DNA of 25,914 nt from Cochliopodium minus (lineage: Eukaryota; Discosea; Himatismenida; Cochliopodiidae), in the NCBI GenBank assembly GCA_024220525.1, contig JAMYWO010000052.1:62690-88603 (forward strand). The letters are read 5' to 3'. The notes under the pieces are model-generated. The model did no database searches, was not told the origin of the DNA, and saw only the letters and a program-made list of their open reading frames with translations. Position numbers and translations under genes: made by a program. Positions 1-11,800 of the stretch are shown here, piece by piece; within the stretch, counting starts at the first letter, position 1; each line of letters begins with the position of its first letter.

Positions 1-81
1 TATTTTTTATTTTTTATTTTTTATTTTTTATTTTTTATTTTTTATTTTTTATTTTTTTATTTTTTTATTTTTTTATTTTAG
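1..81. repeat. (TATTTTT)n tract in intron
   Basis: A 6-8 bp period of TA followed by five to seven T runs from the window edge to an AG at 80-81. The downstream open frame starts just after that AG, so the tract is the 3' end (polypyrimidine side) of an intron of the TPR gene whose earlier exons lie outside the window. Confidence 0.85.
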
Positions 82-2895
82 CGCTCCAAAGTGTAATAAG
101 TTGATAGGAATCAAAGTGGAAAGCTCGGATGACAGGATGTGCAAAAACTGCTATTTTTCGAGTAAATGTGAAAACTACTGGACCAAAGTTTGCCAACTCA
201 CCGACAACGTTCAACGTTCCAAACAATACTATCTTGGTTAAAAAAAAAATAAAATAATTACTTTTTTTATTTATTAAATTTTTGATTTTGATTTTTTTAT
301 TTTATTCATTTTCATTTCATTTTTTTTATTATTTAATTTAATTTATAACATCAACAATTTTATTTTTTGAAATTAATTTTTTTTTATTTTTTTATTTTTT
401 TATTTTATTCATTTTCATTTCATTTTTTTTATTATTTAATAAAATTTGTGAAATCAACAATTTTATTTTCATTTGTAAAATATTTTTTGATTATTTAATT
501 TTTAATAATTTTTAATTATTTTTGTGAAATGTTTTTCATTTTAAACTGATTTTTAAATGTTTTTTTTAGTTTTTTTTAATTTTTTATTTTAAAAAAAGGT
601 CTTTTGTTCCATGAAACGATACTTCCATTCAACAAAGAGACTTACTTGATGAGGGCTTACATTTTAATCACTCAAAGCAATTATGATGATGCCATCATTG
701 ATCTGAATGGTACTTTCAAAAAAAAAATACCTCACTTTCCCTCTTTTAACAAAAAATAAATAAAATTCAAAAAAAAAAATTATTTTTTAATAGAAGCATT
801 AAAAGAAGATGAAAGTTATTTTGAAGGTAAAATTTTTTAAAATTTATTAATATTCTTTCAATCATTTTTACTTATTTTTATTCCTTTTTATTTATTTTAT
901 TAATTTTAATTTATTTTTATTTATTCATTTCCTTATTATTTTCACCTTTTTTTTTAATAAATTAATTTTGTTTCATTTTTATTTAGATTTTATTTTTTTT
1001 ATTTTTTTCAATTAATTTTAATTTATTTTTATAATTTTATATTTATTTTTAATTTCTTTTTTTCATTTTTGTTTATTTATATTTATTTTTCATTTTTTTT
1101 TTAAAAGTAATTTTGTTTCATTTTTATTAAGATTTTATTTTAGAATTTTTTACAAAATTTTGTTAATTTCAGATTTATTTTGAAATCTTATTTTTATTTT
1201 TTATTTTTATTTTATTTTTATGGATTTATTTTTTTAATTTTGTTTTAGCGCATTATTTGAAGGGAATAAGTTATTTGTTACAGTCAAATTATCAAGAAAG
1301 TGTGATTTCTTTTTCAAATTCAAATTTGCTGAACCCCCAAAACACCATGGCTTATTTCTTTAAAGCCAAATCCCAACTTTTCATCAACCCCAACCATTCC
1401 GATGGAACTCTTTACTTGTAAAAAACAATTGAATGAATAAAAAAATTTTTTATATTTTTTTATATTTATTTTTATTTTTATTTTTTTTATAATTTTTATT
1501 AATTCAATTTAATAATTTGTTTATTTTTATTTTTATATATTTATTCATTTTTTTAATTATTTTTTAATTTTTATTTTAAAAATTAATTTTGTTTTTTTAT
1601 TTTTTTTAATCAAATTTTGGTTAGATTATCGAATTTGATAGAAAGTGAGGAGATATTTTTTTTGAAGGGAATTTCCGCTATTCTTAAAAATAAGTACGAA
1701 GAAGCCTCTAAACATTTCACTGAATCCATCAAACTCAACCCCAAAAACCCTCTTTCCCTTTACTTCCGCGGTTTTATCTCCGAACTCAATGGTAAATGAA
1801 AAATAAAAAAAATAAAAAAATAAAAAAAATTTACGAAGAATAAAAAATATGAAATAAAAAAAATTTAATTAAAAAAATATAAATAAAAAATAAAAAAATA
1901 TGATTGAAAAAAAAAAATAAAAAAAATATTAGAAAATAAAAAAATTGTTAAATAATAAAAAATTAAATTAAAAAAAATAAAAAAAAATTAAATTATATTG
2001 AAATAAAAATATAGGGGAATATGATAAAGCAAGGGAGGATTACGAAAGGAGCATGGAGGAGGGGGGTAAGAGTGTTTTACCTGTTTTTGACAAAAATGAA
2101 AAAAGAACCATCCTCTCCCTCCCCAACTCCTTCACCCCCAACCTCCTCTTCTCCCTCTCTCGCCTCCTTTTTAAGTCTGGTTGTTTGGTAATTAATAAAT
2201 AATAAAAATAATAAAATAAAAATAAAAAATAAAAAATAAATAAAAAATAAAAAATAAAAAATTTAAAAAATAAAAAATAAATTTATTTGTAGGAAGAATC
2301 AATTAAAGTTTGCAAAGAAGGATTAAAAATTTGTGAAAATGATTTCGCATTTTTGAGTTTGTTGTGTGTTGAAGAAAGGACTTTTGAAACACAGGATTTC
2401 CTCGTCAATTTGAAAAAACTTTTCAAAAACGAAATCAAATCTCCTTTTCTTTTCGTCAAGAAATTCCTTTCTGGAGATTACCAAATCAAAGAAAAAACTT
2501 TTCGTTACAATAAATCTTCAAAAAGAGATTCTGTTCTTTTCAGGAACTCGTAAAAAAAAATTTTAAGCTTTATTTTTTGTTTTTTATTTTTTTTTATGTT
2601 TTACAAATTTTTTATTTTTATTTTTAGAGCCAAACTTCCAACCCCTTCTGATTCAAAAGTCAACAAAACGAATAACAACAGTAAAGAAGAAAACATGAAA
2701 GAACAACAAACAAATACTTTAAAGAACAGTGAAAATTTGAAAATCTCCAAATCTTTTAAACCTCTCCCTGAACGTAAAACTGTTTCTTTATCTGATTCAC
2801 AGAACACTTTTCTTAACAATGATACTGATCAAAAAAGATTCACTGTTTCTTTTTCTACTAACACATTTAAAAATAATGAGAAACAAGATAATTAA
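82..2895 (+). CDS. TPR-repeat protein, 5' partial, 8 exons in window
   Basis: Exons read as 82-236, 599-709, 794-826, 1249-1417, 1625-1791, 2015-2187, 2293-2549 and 2628-2895 (TAA). All junctions are GT..AG and the phases add to 443 complete codons before the stop. The first exon encodes a Cys cluster (C-x15-C-x2-C-x5-C) that may be a zinc site. Exons 2-6 encode helical repeats of TPR type, for example YLMRAYILITQSNYDDAI and HYLKGISYLLQSNYQESV, and the segment ending in KYEEASKHFTESIKLNPKNP. Exon 7 is charged and helical. Exon 8 is polar, disordered and rich in N, K and S. TPRs normally act as protein-binding scaffolds; no catalytic domain is visible, so the partner and role are unknown. The start codon is outside the window. 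The gene runs tail-to-tail with the SRPK gene, with 65 bp between the stops. Confidence 0.8.
237..598 (+). repeat. T-rich low-complexity intron
   Basis: Intron 1 of the TPR gene within the window, 362 bp of almost pure A/T built from imperfect TTTTTATT and TTTTCATTT units. A sub-block (TTTATTTTATTCATTTTCATTTCATTT and following) occurs twice, near 295 and 400, so the intron grew partly by local duplication. No coding signal seen. Confidence 0.75.
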
Positions 2896-2960
2896 TAAAA
2901 CAAAATAAAATAAAAGAATTTTAATTTAAAAACTAGTTTTCTTTTCTTTTTTTTTTTTGG

Positions 2961-6406
<3,446 letters not shown>

Positions 6407-6469
6407 TTTTTTCTTTTTCCTCTTTTCTTTTTCTTTTTCTTTTTCTTTTTTTTTTTTTGAGAAAAAAAT

Positions 6470-6870
6470 TTAGCCAATTGGTAAGATCAAATTGGTAAAA
6501 CCCTTCGTTATGGTTATAAACAAAATTATTTATTTATTTATACTTTTTATCTAATTGAAAATTTTTGTGATAATTCTATTTACGCCATATATATTGGATC
6601 AATTTTTTTTCTCAACTTTAGATACTGTATAATTGATCAATGACATCCAAATAATCATATTATCATTTGTATATGTAGATTAATATTGATCCATTTATCG
6701 ATCATTTTTTGTAAAATTGTATAATTTTATTGTTTCAAATATTATATATAAATGATCACAATAGATTAATAAATAATTGAATATAAAAAAGAGTAATTTT
6801 TGAGAAATAAATTTTCTTGAAATGAAAAAACCTTTATTTGATTCATTTGATGCTTTAATATCATTATTAT
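6470..6870. other. intergenic, AT-rich, holds dispersed repeat copy A
   Basis: About 400 bp between the open end of the SRPK frame and the GTTLG-repeat block. No ORF was supported on either strand. The main content is a repeat (6552-6710, minus orientation) that recurs inside the ankyrin gene. A missing first SRPK exon with its ATG could be hidden here, but I found no convincing one. Confidence 0.5.
6552..6710 (-). repeat. dispersed AT-rich repeat, copy A
   Basis: Read on the minus strand, this begins AAAATGATCGATAAATGG and continues through GGATCAATATTAAT, GATAATATGATTATTTGGAT, CATTGATCAATTATA and GTATCT. The same ordered blocks occur on the plus strand at 21598-21738 inside an ankyrin-gene intron. 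Internal inverted motifs (GGATCAAT and ATTGATCC) would allow a hairpin. The copies differ by scattered substitutions and small indels, as expected for an old non-autonomous element. Confidence 0.7.
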
Positions 6871-7039
6871 TTGCTCCTAATGTGGTTCCTCCAAGAGTAG
6901 TTCCACCAAGTGTTGTTCCTTTCGGATTATTATTTCCACCTAATGTTGTGCCGCCAATTTTTGTTCCTGCATTTTTGGCTCCTAATGTTGTTCCACCAAG
7001 AGTAGTTCCACCAAGTGTTGTTCCTTTTGGATTATTCAT
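6695..7039 (-). CDS. short repeat protein with GTTLG pentapeptides (doubtful gene)
   Basis: ATG at 7039 opens a 114-codon frame to a stop at 6695. Residues 4-20 and 39-56 are nearly identical blocks of three GTTLG pentapeptides, each preceded by NNPK; a further GTKIGGTTLGG lies between. The rest (FFISRKFISQKLLFFIFNYL and onward) is hydrophobic and its last residues run into dispersed repeat A, so the true 3' end may differ or be lost. Pentapeptide periodicity can form a beta-solenoid, but this is not the A(D/N)Lxx consensus of classical pentapeptide repeats. A short remnant of the KASNESNKGF part is seen again upstream of the gene at 10936, on the same relative strand, so this ORF probably belonged to a duplicated block. 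No function can be given. Confidence 0.35.
   Translation of the reverse strand: MNNPKGTTLGGTTLGGTTLGAKNAGTKIGGTTLGGNNNPKGTTLGGTTLGGTTLGANNNDIKASNESNKGFFISRKFISQKLLFFIFNYLLIYCDHLYIIFETIKLYNFTKNDR
6873..7036. repeat. 59-bp direct repeats (15-bp sub-period)
   Basis: 6873-6931 and 6978-7036 are direct copies differing at three positions. Each is built of 15-bp units that on the minus strand encode GTTLG. The 46-bp spacer contains two degenerate units. Confidence 0.9.
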
Positions 7040-7189
7040 TTTATTTGAAAGTAATAATTTCTCAACAAAAAAAATTACTTCCTATTTTTTTTATATTTGT
7101 TTCAAATACCGTTATTTATTATTGATAATTCATTTCCAGATTATTTATTTTGGAGAATTCATTTGATTAAATTCTAAAAAAAAAAACTG

Positions 7190-7366
7190 AATATTAAAGT
7201 TTTTTTAAAAGATGATAGGTTGTACATCCTAAAGATGAATCCACCTCTTTTCTAAAACCAATTTATAAAAAAAAATAAGAAAATAAACTGTTATCACAGG
7301 TGGAAAAACAAAAAAGATTGATTCAACTGATTTATGGTAAAATTATTATTATTGAATAAATAAATC
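7190..7366 (+). pseudogene. degenerate copy of exon 1 and intron 1 of the gene at 10936
   Basis: From the A-run before an ATG at 7212 to TGAATAAATAAATCTCC this matches 10910-11105 closely; shared blocks include GTACATCCTAAAGATGAAT, CCTCTTTTCTAAAACCAATT, CTGTTATCACAGGTGGAA and TTATGGTAAAATTATTATT. Relative to the intact copy, 14 bases after ATGATAGG are deleted, which shifts the frame, and TAA codons follow. The second and later exons are absent. It lies directly downstream of the GTTLG ORF. Confidence 0.85.
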
Positions 7367-7370
7367 TCCT

Positions 7371-7868
7371 TTATCCAAGCCGGAAAATAATTAAATATTT
7401 TTGTTTCTCTTTGAGAATTTAAAACAAATCATTTTTGAATACTCAGTTTTTAATAATTATTCTTTAATAAATATTGCATGAGAAACTAAAGTAATTAATC
7501 TGGCCAGATTACTTCCAATTTAGAGATTTGTCACAACCTGTTTGTGATTCCTTCAATTAACTTTTAAAAATTTTGTATTCTTATTCTGGTGTTTCATTGG
7601 TAATATTTTGGCAAAATCTATTTTTTTTAAATTTTGAACAGACAAAAAAAATGTGAGAATATTTTATATGTTATGATAAATGTTTAAAAATAAAAATATG
7701 ATATCTTCCATTTTATGTTTCTATTACTTCATTGTCAAAATTAATTATTACAGTAAATTTTATTTACAAAATTGAGCAGAAAAAAAATTTTCTTTTTTTT
7801 TTTTTTGCAACTCTTGAAATATAAAATAAAATAATAATTAAAAAAAAACTTAAAATTAAAAAATTTGA
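7371..7868. other. intergenic region upstream of patatin gene
   Basis: About 500 bp without a supported ORF. 7519-7596 is the left member of an inverted repeat pair whose partner lies downstream of the patatin gene at 9669-9740. A T-run (7792-7806) followed by an A-rich stretch precedes the patatin ATG and may be its core promoter region. Confidence 0.45.
7519..7596 (+). repeat. left inverted repeat flanking the patatin gene
   Basis: TTTAGAGATTTGTCAC at 7519-7534 is the exact reverse complement of 9725-9740. The similarity extends outward, with a gap, through the segments that read GTTAATTGAAGGAATCA and GAATAAGAATACAAA on the minus strand; the partner has GTTAATTAAAGGAGTCA and GAAATAAGAAGACAAA. 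Confidence 0.65.
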
Positions 7869-9453
7869 ATGAATAAATTTAATTTAAAGATCAAACAATT
7901 TAAATTTCCTCTTTCATTCAACAAGAAATTCTACTCTTCAAGTTTTAAACCAAACCTCGAGTATCCAGATCTTGGCAAAATCAAGAATCTTGTTTTTGAG
8001 GGAGGTGGAATTCGTGGAATTGCGTATGTTGGTGCAATAAGAGAATTGGAAAAAGAATTGGGGGGTATGGGTCAGATAAAGAGAGTATCTGGTACATCAA
8101 TAGGGAGTTTAACTGCTTTGTGCCTGGGTCTTGGATACAATAGTGATGAAATGGAGAAAAAATTCATGGATTTGGACATTCAAAGTTTGTTGGATCATCA
8201 CGATAAACCATCTTTAAAATTGCTAAGTGGTATTATCAAGAAGAAACATTCATTCGAGAATCATATGAATTCAAAATTAATGATGTTTTGCAAATATTTG
8301 GCTGCATTCATGGTCATTGAATTGATAATTTTTTTGCCAGTGGAATTCATTTTATTTCCAAATTTTCAATTGAGGGAATTTATTCTTGAAATATATAAAT
8401 TTCATAATGAAAACAACAATTCATATTTTGGAAAATCATTGAGTGAGAAAATTTCAAAATTTTTACTTTATTTTTTTTTTGATTTTATTAATTTCTTTTA
8501 ATTTAGATCCAGAAGTGTTCAAAGCCAAGTTGAATGATTTAAACAATGGATATTACAATCTTATTTGGGGTGCAATAATATCAAGCTTTGTTTCTACCTC
8601 GACTGTGGTATTTTATTTCCTCAAGAAGTTGAACGCATTAAAGTTGATGTCCAAGGAAAGCACAAGAAATGAAGAAAACAAAAAAAAGATTTCTTCTTTA
8701 ATTGGGCTTTTTTCAAAAAATTTAAAATCTGTTTTCAACAACTTTAGCAAGAATACTTATGGTCTTTGCAAAGGAGATATGATGCTAACTCAAGTTAAAA
8801 GTGTCTTAGAAGAAAAAGGATTTGACCCAGATATTACATTTGAAGGTTTGCACCATGAATCCCTGATAAAAAGCCAAATAAAAGATTTGTACTTCTTTGC
8901 TGTTGATGTTGAAAGACAAATAGAAGAGTGCTTTTCTTTTAAAACAACTCCATATATGAAAATATGTGATGCTGTTGCAAGTTCAATGTCATTCCCATTC
9001 GTTTTTTCTCCCCGTGAATGCAATAATGGCAAAGGAGAAAATATTTATAGTGATGGAGGTATCACCAACAATTACCCTGTGAGATACTTTGATAATGAAG
9101 AATTTAGAGAGGAAATCAAAACTTACAAGAACCCCGAAACTTTAGGCTTTAAAGTAGACACAGATAGTGAAATTGCAGATCATCTCAGCGTTATGAGAGG
9201 CGTACCAATTCCAAAAAAGAAAATCAATGCTGAAATTGACTTTGCTTACTCAATCATAGATTTATTCTTTTTGAATCAAAGAGTTCATCTTCTAAATCTA
9301 TTGAGAGATGAAAACAGGACCATTTTTATCAATGACCTTGGAATTGATACTTTAGAATTTTCAATAGACAATGTCATGAAGAAAAAACTAATCAGATCTG
9401 GAGAAACATGTTCAAAAGAATTTTTCAAACATTGTGTGAAAAAAATCAATTGA
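7869..9453 (+). CDS. patatin-like phospholipase with two inserted membrane segments
   Basis: Exons 7869-8442 and 8507-9453 join through a 64-bp intron (GTGAGA..TTTAG) to 506 codons plus TGA. The full patatin set is present: oxyanion loop GGGIRG (residues 45-50), nucleophile elbow GTSIG (Ser77) and the catalytic Asp of YSDGG (D374). These enzymes hydrolyse acyl esters of membrane lipids with a Ser-Asp dyad. Two hydrophobic segments at about 142-163 and 208-230 lie between the dyad halves, so the enzyme is probably membrane-inserted. The N-terminus (MNKFNLKIKQFKF...KKFYSSS) is basic, lacks acidic residues and ends in an FYSSS motif like a mitochondrial-type presequence cleavage site, which suggests delivery to a mitochondrion-related organelle (inference). 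The ATG follows an A-rich leader and is the first in frame. Inverted repeats flank the gene. Confidence 0.92.
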
Positions 9454-9853
9454 TAATTTTAAAATAATTGAATAAATCTTGGATTATATGAAATTTCTTT
9501 GCATCAAATTTTTGAGTTCTGTATTTGAGATGATTGCAAAAAAGAAAACACTCTATTATGATGTATTGAAATTGCATATGAACTTATTAATAACTTTCAC
9601 AATATTTTGATCTTATTTATAAATAAATAAATACTAATGCAACAGTCCAAAAAGAATTCTCTCAAAGTGGAAAACATCTTCGAAATAAGAAGACAAAGTT
9701 AATTAAAGGAGTCATAAACAATGAGTGACAAATCTCTAAAGAAGAACAAATATTAATAATTCTCTTTAACAAATAATTTGAAGGGTCATTTTTTTTGTTA
9801 TTAATTTTGAAATGAAGAAATTTAATTAAATTTAAAAATAAAAAAAAACATAA
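9454..9853. other. intergenic between patatin and RING genes
   Basis: 400 bp, no supported ORF. It contains the right inverted repeat (9669-9740) that mirrors 7519-7596. Otherwise AT-rich without long homopolymer expansion. Confidence 0.5.
9669..9740 (-). repeat. right inverted repeat flanking the patatin gene
   Basis: Reverse-complement partner of 7519-7596; the innermost 16 bases, GTGACAAATCTCTAAA at 9725-9740, are identical. Confidence 0.65.
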
Positions 9854-10540
9854 ATGTCATTTGACACAGATACATCGCAGTTCCCAAAGGGCAAGAAAAT
9901 AATCGATTTTTTTGTTGATTCAATCAAAGACCTCTTGAATTTTTCACCAAAAACTGAAAAAGAACAAAAACCAATAGACAAAAAAGAGGAAATTTCAAAC
10001 ATTAAAACAAATAATACAAATACACCCTCATTGGAACCTTCATTCAAATCCACAAATACACCCCGATTGGAATCCTCATCCAAATCCACAAATACACCCT
10101 CAGATTTCAAATCTAGTGCAATAACAGGTGGAGCAATAGGAATTTCATTGGTGGCAGGATATTACATTTACAAATATTTTTGGGGAAATAGCCCTCCAAA
10201 AGAAATTAAAGTTGGTTGCCATTATCATCCATTGGTATATAGCAAATGTTCATACAAAGATGGAAAATATATTTGTGATATCTGCTCGAAAGCTGGAACA
10301 GGGATGGTCTATAATTGTTCTACATGCAATTTTGATTTGTGTCAAGAATGCACTTCAGAATTTGTCAAGAATAAAAATGGAGAAGAATTATATTGTATAT
10401 GCAAAAGAGAATTGATTCAAGGGGTATGCAACCCTTGTGGACATAAATTTTGTGGCAAGTGTCTTTCAGAAATTGAAGATAATTGTCCCATTTGCACAAC
10501 AGAAATCAAACAAAGGGCAATTATAAAACAACATAAATGA
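9854..10540 (+). CDS. single-pass membrane protein with C1-like and RING zinc domains (putative E3 ubiquitin ligase)
   Basis: Uninterrupted 228-codon frame from ATG 9854 to TGA. Residues 56-83 carry three STNTP/NTNTP repeats. A membrane segment (AITGGAIGISLVAGYYIYKY) spans about 89-108. It is followed by a Cys/His-rich DC1/C1-like domain at about 121-168 (CHYHP, CDIC, CSTC, CQEC) and a C-terminal RING at 181-214 with CGHKFCGKC and CPIC. The first RING ligand pair is C-x-C rather than the usual C-x2-C, a small oddity. RING proteins recruit E2 enzymes for ubiquitin transfer. A membrane anchor followed by a cytosolic C-terminal RING is the layout of organelle-surface ligases such as MUL1, but there is no other similarity to that protein. 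The gene has no intron, unlike most neighbours. Confidence 0.85.
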   Translation: MSFDTDTSQFPKGKKIIDFFVDSIKDLLNFSPKTEKEQKPIDKKEEISNIKTNNTNTPSLEPSFKSTNTPRLESSSKSTNTPSDFKSSAITGGAIGISLVAGYYIYKYFWGNSPPKEIKVGCHYHPLVYSKCSYKDGKYICDICSKAGTGMVYNCSTCNFDLCQECTSEFVKNKNGEELYCICKRELIQGVCNPCGHKFCGKCLSEIEDNCPICTTEIKQRAIIKQHK

Positions 10541-10935
10541 AGATGTTTAATTATTTAAAGTTATTTTCAAAATGTTAAGATTAAACATCATTTCTAATTT
10601 AATTTTTCATTAATTATTTGATCATCAAGGAATTGATTATTCGAAGAAATAAATGAGATCTCAAGAATCATCGAAAAATGTTTAAAAGATCCCTATAATT
10701 TTTAAAAAAATTAGAATTTACTTTAATTCCATAAGTGTCTTAAGACTTTGACATGAAGGAAGTTTATAATTCAAAAAAAAAAAGGTAATGGAAACAATTG
10801 TCTTTTTTGTTTCCTGTATATCAACACCATATCTTGAAGTAATTAATTTTCTTTCTGAAACCTTTATATGATTCAATTGATGCTCCTAATTAAATACCAA
10901 AAAATTGAATTAAAAAAAAAAAAGTTTTTGAAGAA
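10541..10935. other. intergenic with hairpin and remnant of duplicated block
   Basis: 395 bp without a supported gene. Inverted arms GATGTTTAAT (about 10543) and ATTAAACATC (about 10581) lie just after the RING stop and could form a 3'-UTR stem. 10850-10890 (CTTTCTGAAACCTTTATATGATTCAATTG and following) resembles 6812-6850 next to the GTTLG ORF, so the duplication shared with 7190-7366 starts upstream of the coding part. Confidence 0.45.
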
Positions 10936-11698
10936 ATGATAGGGAAAAAAATTTTGATTGTACATCCTAAAGATGAATCTACCTCTTTTCTAAAACCAAT
11001 TTATGAAAAATTGGAAAATAAAACTGTTATCACAGGTGGAATATCAAAAAAAAGATTGATAGAACTTATTGATGGTAAAATTATTATTGAATAAATAAAT
11101 CTCCTCTAAAACCACTCAAGAGAATGAAATTATCATTATGATGGGACATGGAATGCCTTCAGGTATAAAATGAATGTTTCAAAATAAAAAAATAATTTTC
11201 TTATTTTGTAAAGGACTTATGAGTATGAATCAGTTTGATACAAATGATTCTTTTATAATTGGTCATAATAATGTTGAACATTTAAAAAAGAAGGAATATA
11301 ATATCTTCATTTGGTGTAATGCTGTAAATTTCCTTTTCGAAAAAAAAATAATATTAATATTATCATCAAGGATGAGTTTGTGAATGAATTCAATTTGAAA
11401 GGATTTTACTCAGGAATGTTTATAAGTGAGGTTGAAGAAGCAGAATATTGTGGACTTGTAAGTATTTTTCATTTTCATCCATAATAAATTGAAAATAAAT
11501 TCAAATTTTAAGGGAATAGTTGACCATAAATTGGTACAAGAATCCAATGATTTCTTTGCAGTAGAATTGGGAAAGCTTTTCTCTCAAAATTTAAGTTTGG
11601 AAGAAATTTCTATCTCAATCAAACAAAAATATTCCAAAATAGCAGAATCAAATTTAATTGCAAAGTATAATAATGATAGATTATATTTTTCAAAATAG
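10936..11698 (+). CDS. 187-aa protein with His-Gly/Cys motifs like clan CD peptidases; bacterial-like, five short exons
   Basis: Exons 10936-11074, 11121-11162, 11214-11323, 11371-11457 and 11513-11698 (TAG); introns of 46, 51, 47 and 55 bp, all GT..AG, sum to 188 codons. Read without splicing the gene looks frameshifted in an A9 run near 11340, but splicing 11324-11370 restores WCNADEFVNEF. Key motifs: ILIVHPKDESTSFLKPIY at the start, a hydrophobic strand then His-Gly (IIIMMGHG, H56), a second strand then Cys (IFIWCNAD, C95), and LKGFYSGMFISEV. The order 'strand-HG ... strand-C' is that of the caspase/gingipain/CHAT clan. From memory, uncharacterised proteins of Bacteroidetes have the same layout; I could not search this. 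Activity is inference, and it may be a non-peptidase fold. The gene has acquired introns, so if transferred the transfer is not recent. Confidence 0.8.
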
Positions 11699-11800
11699 AG
11701 GGATTTATATTAGAAGAGGGATTTTTAAATTATCCGAATCATTCAACCAGATAATGTAAATTCAAATTAATCCTTCAATTAAATAAATAAATAAAAAAAA

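Noticed and set aside
11324-11370. Frameshift in an A9 run making the 10936 gene a pseudogene
   Set aside because: A 47-bp GT..AG intron removes the run and restores family sequence and frame.
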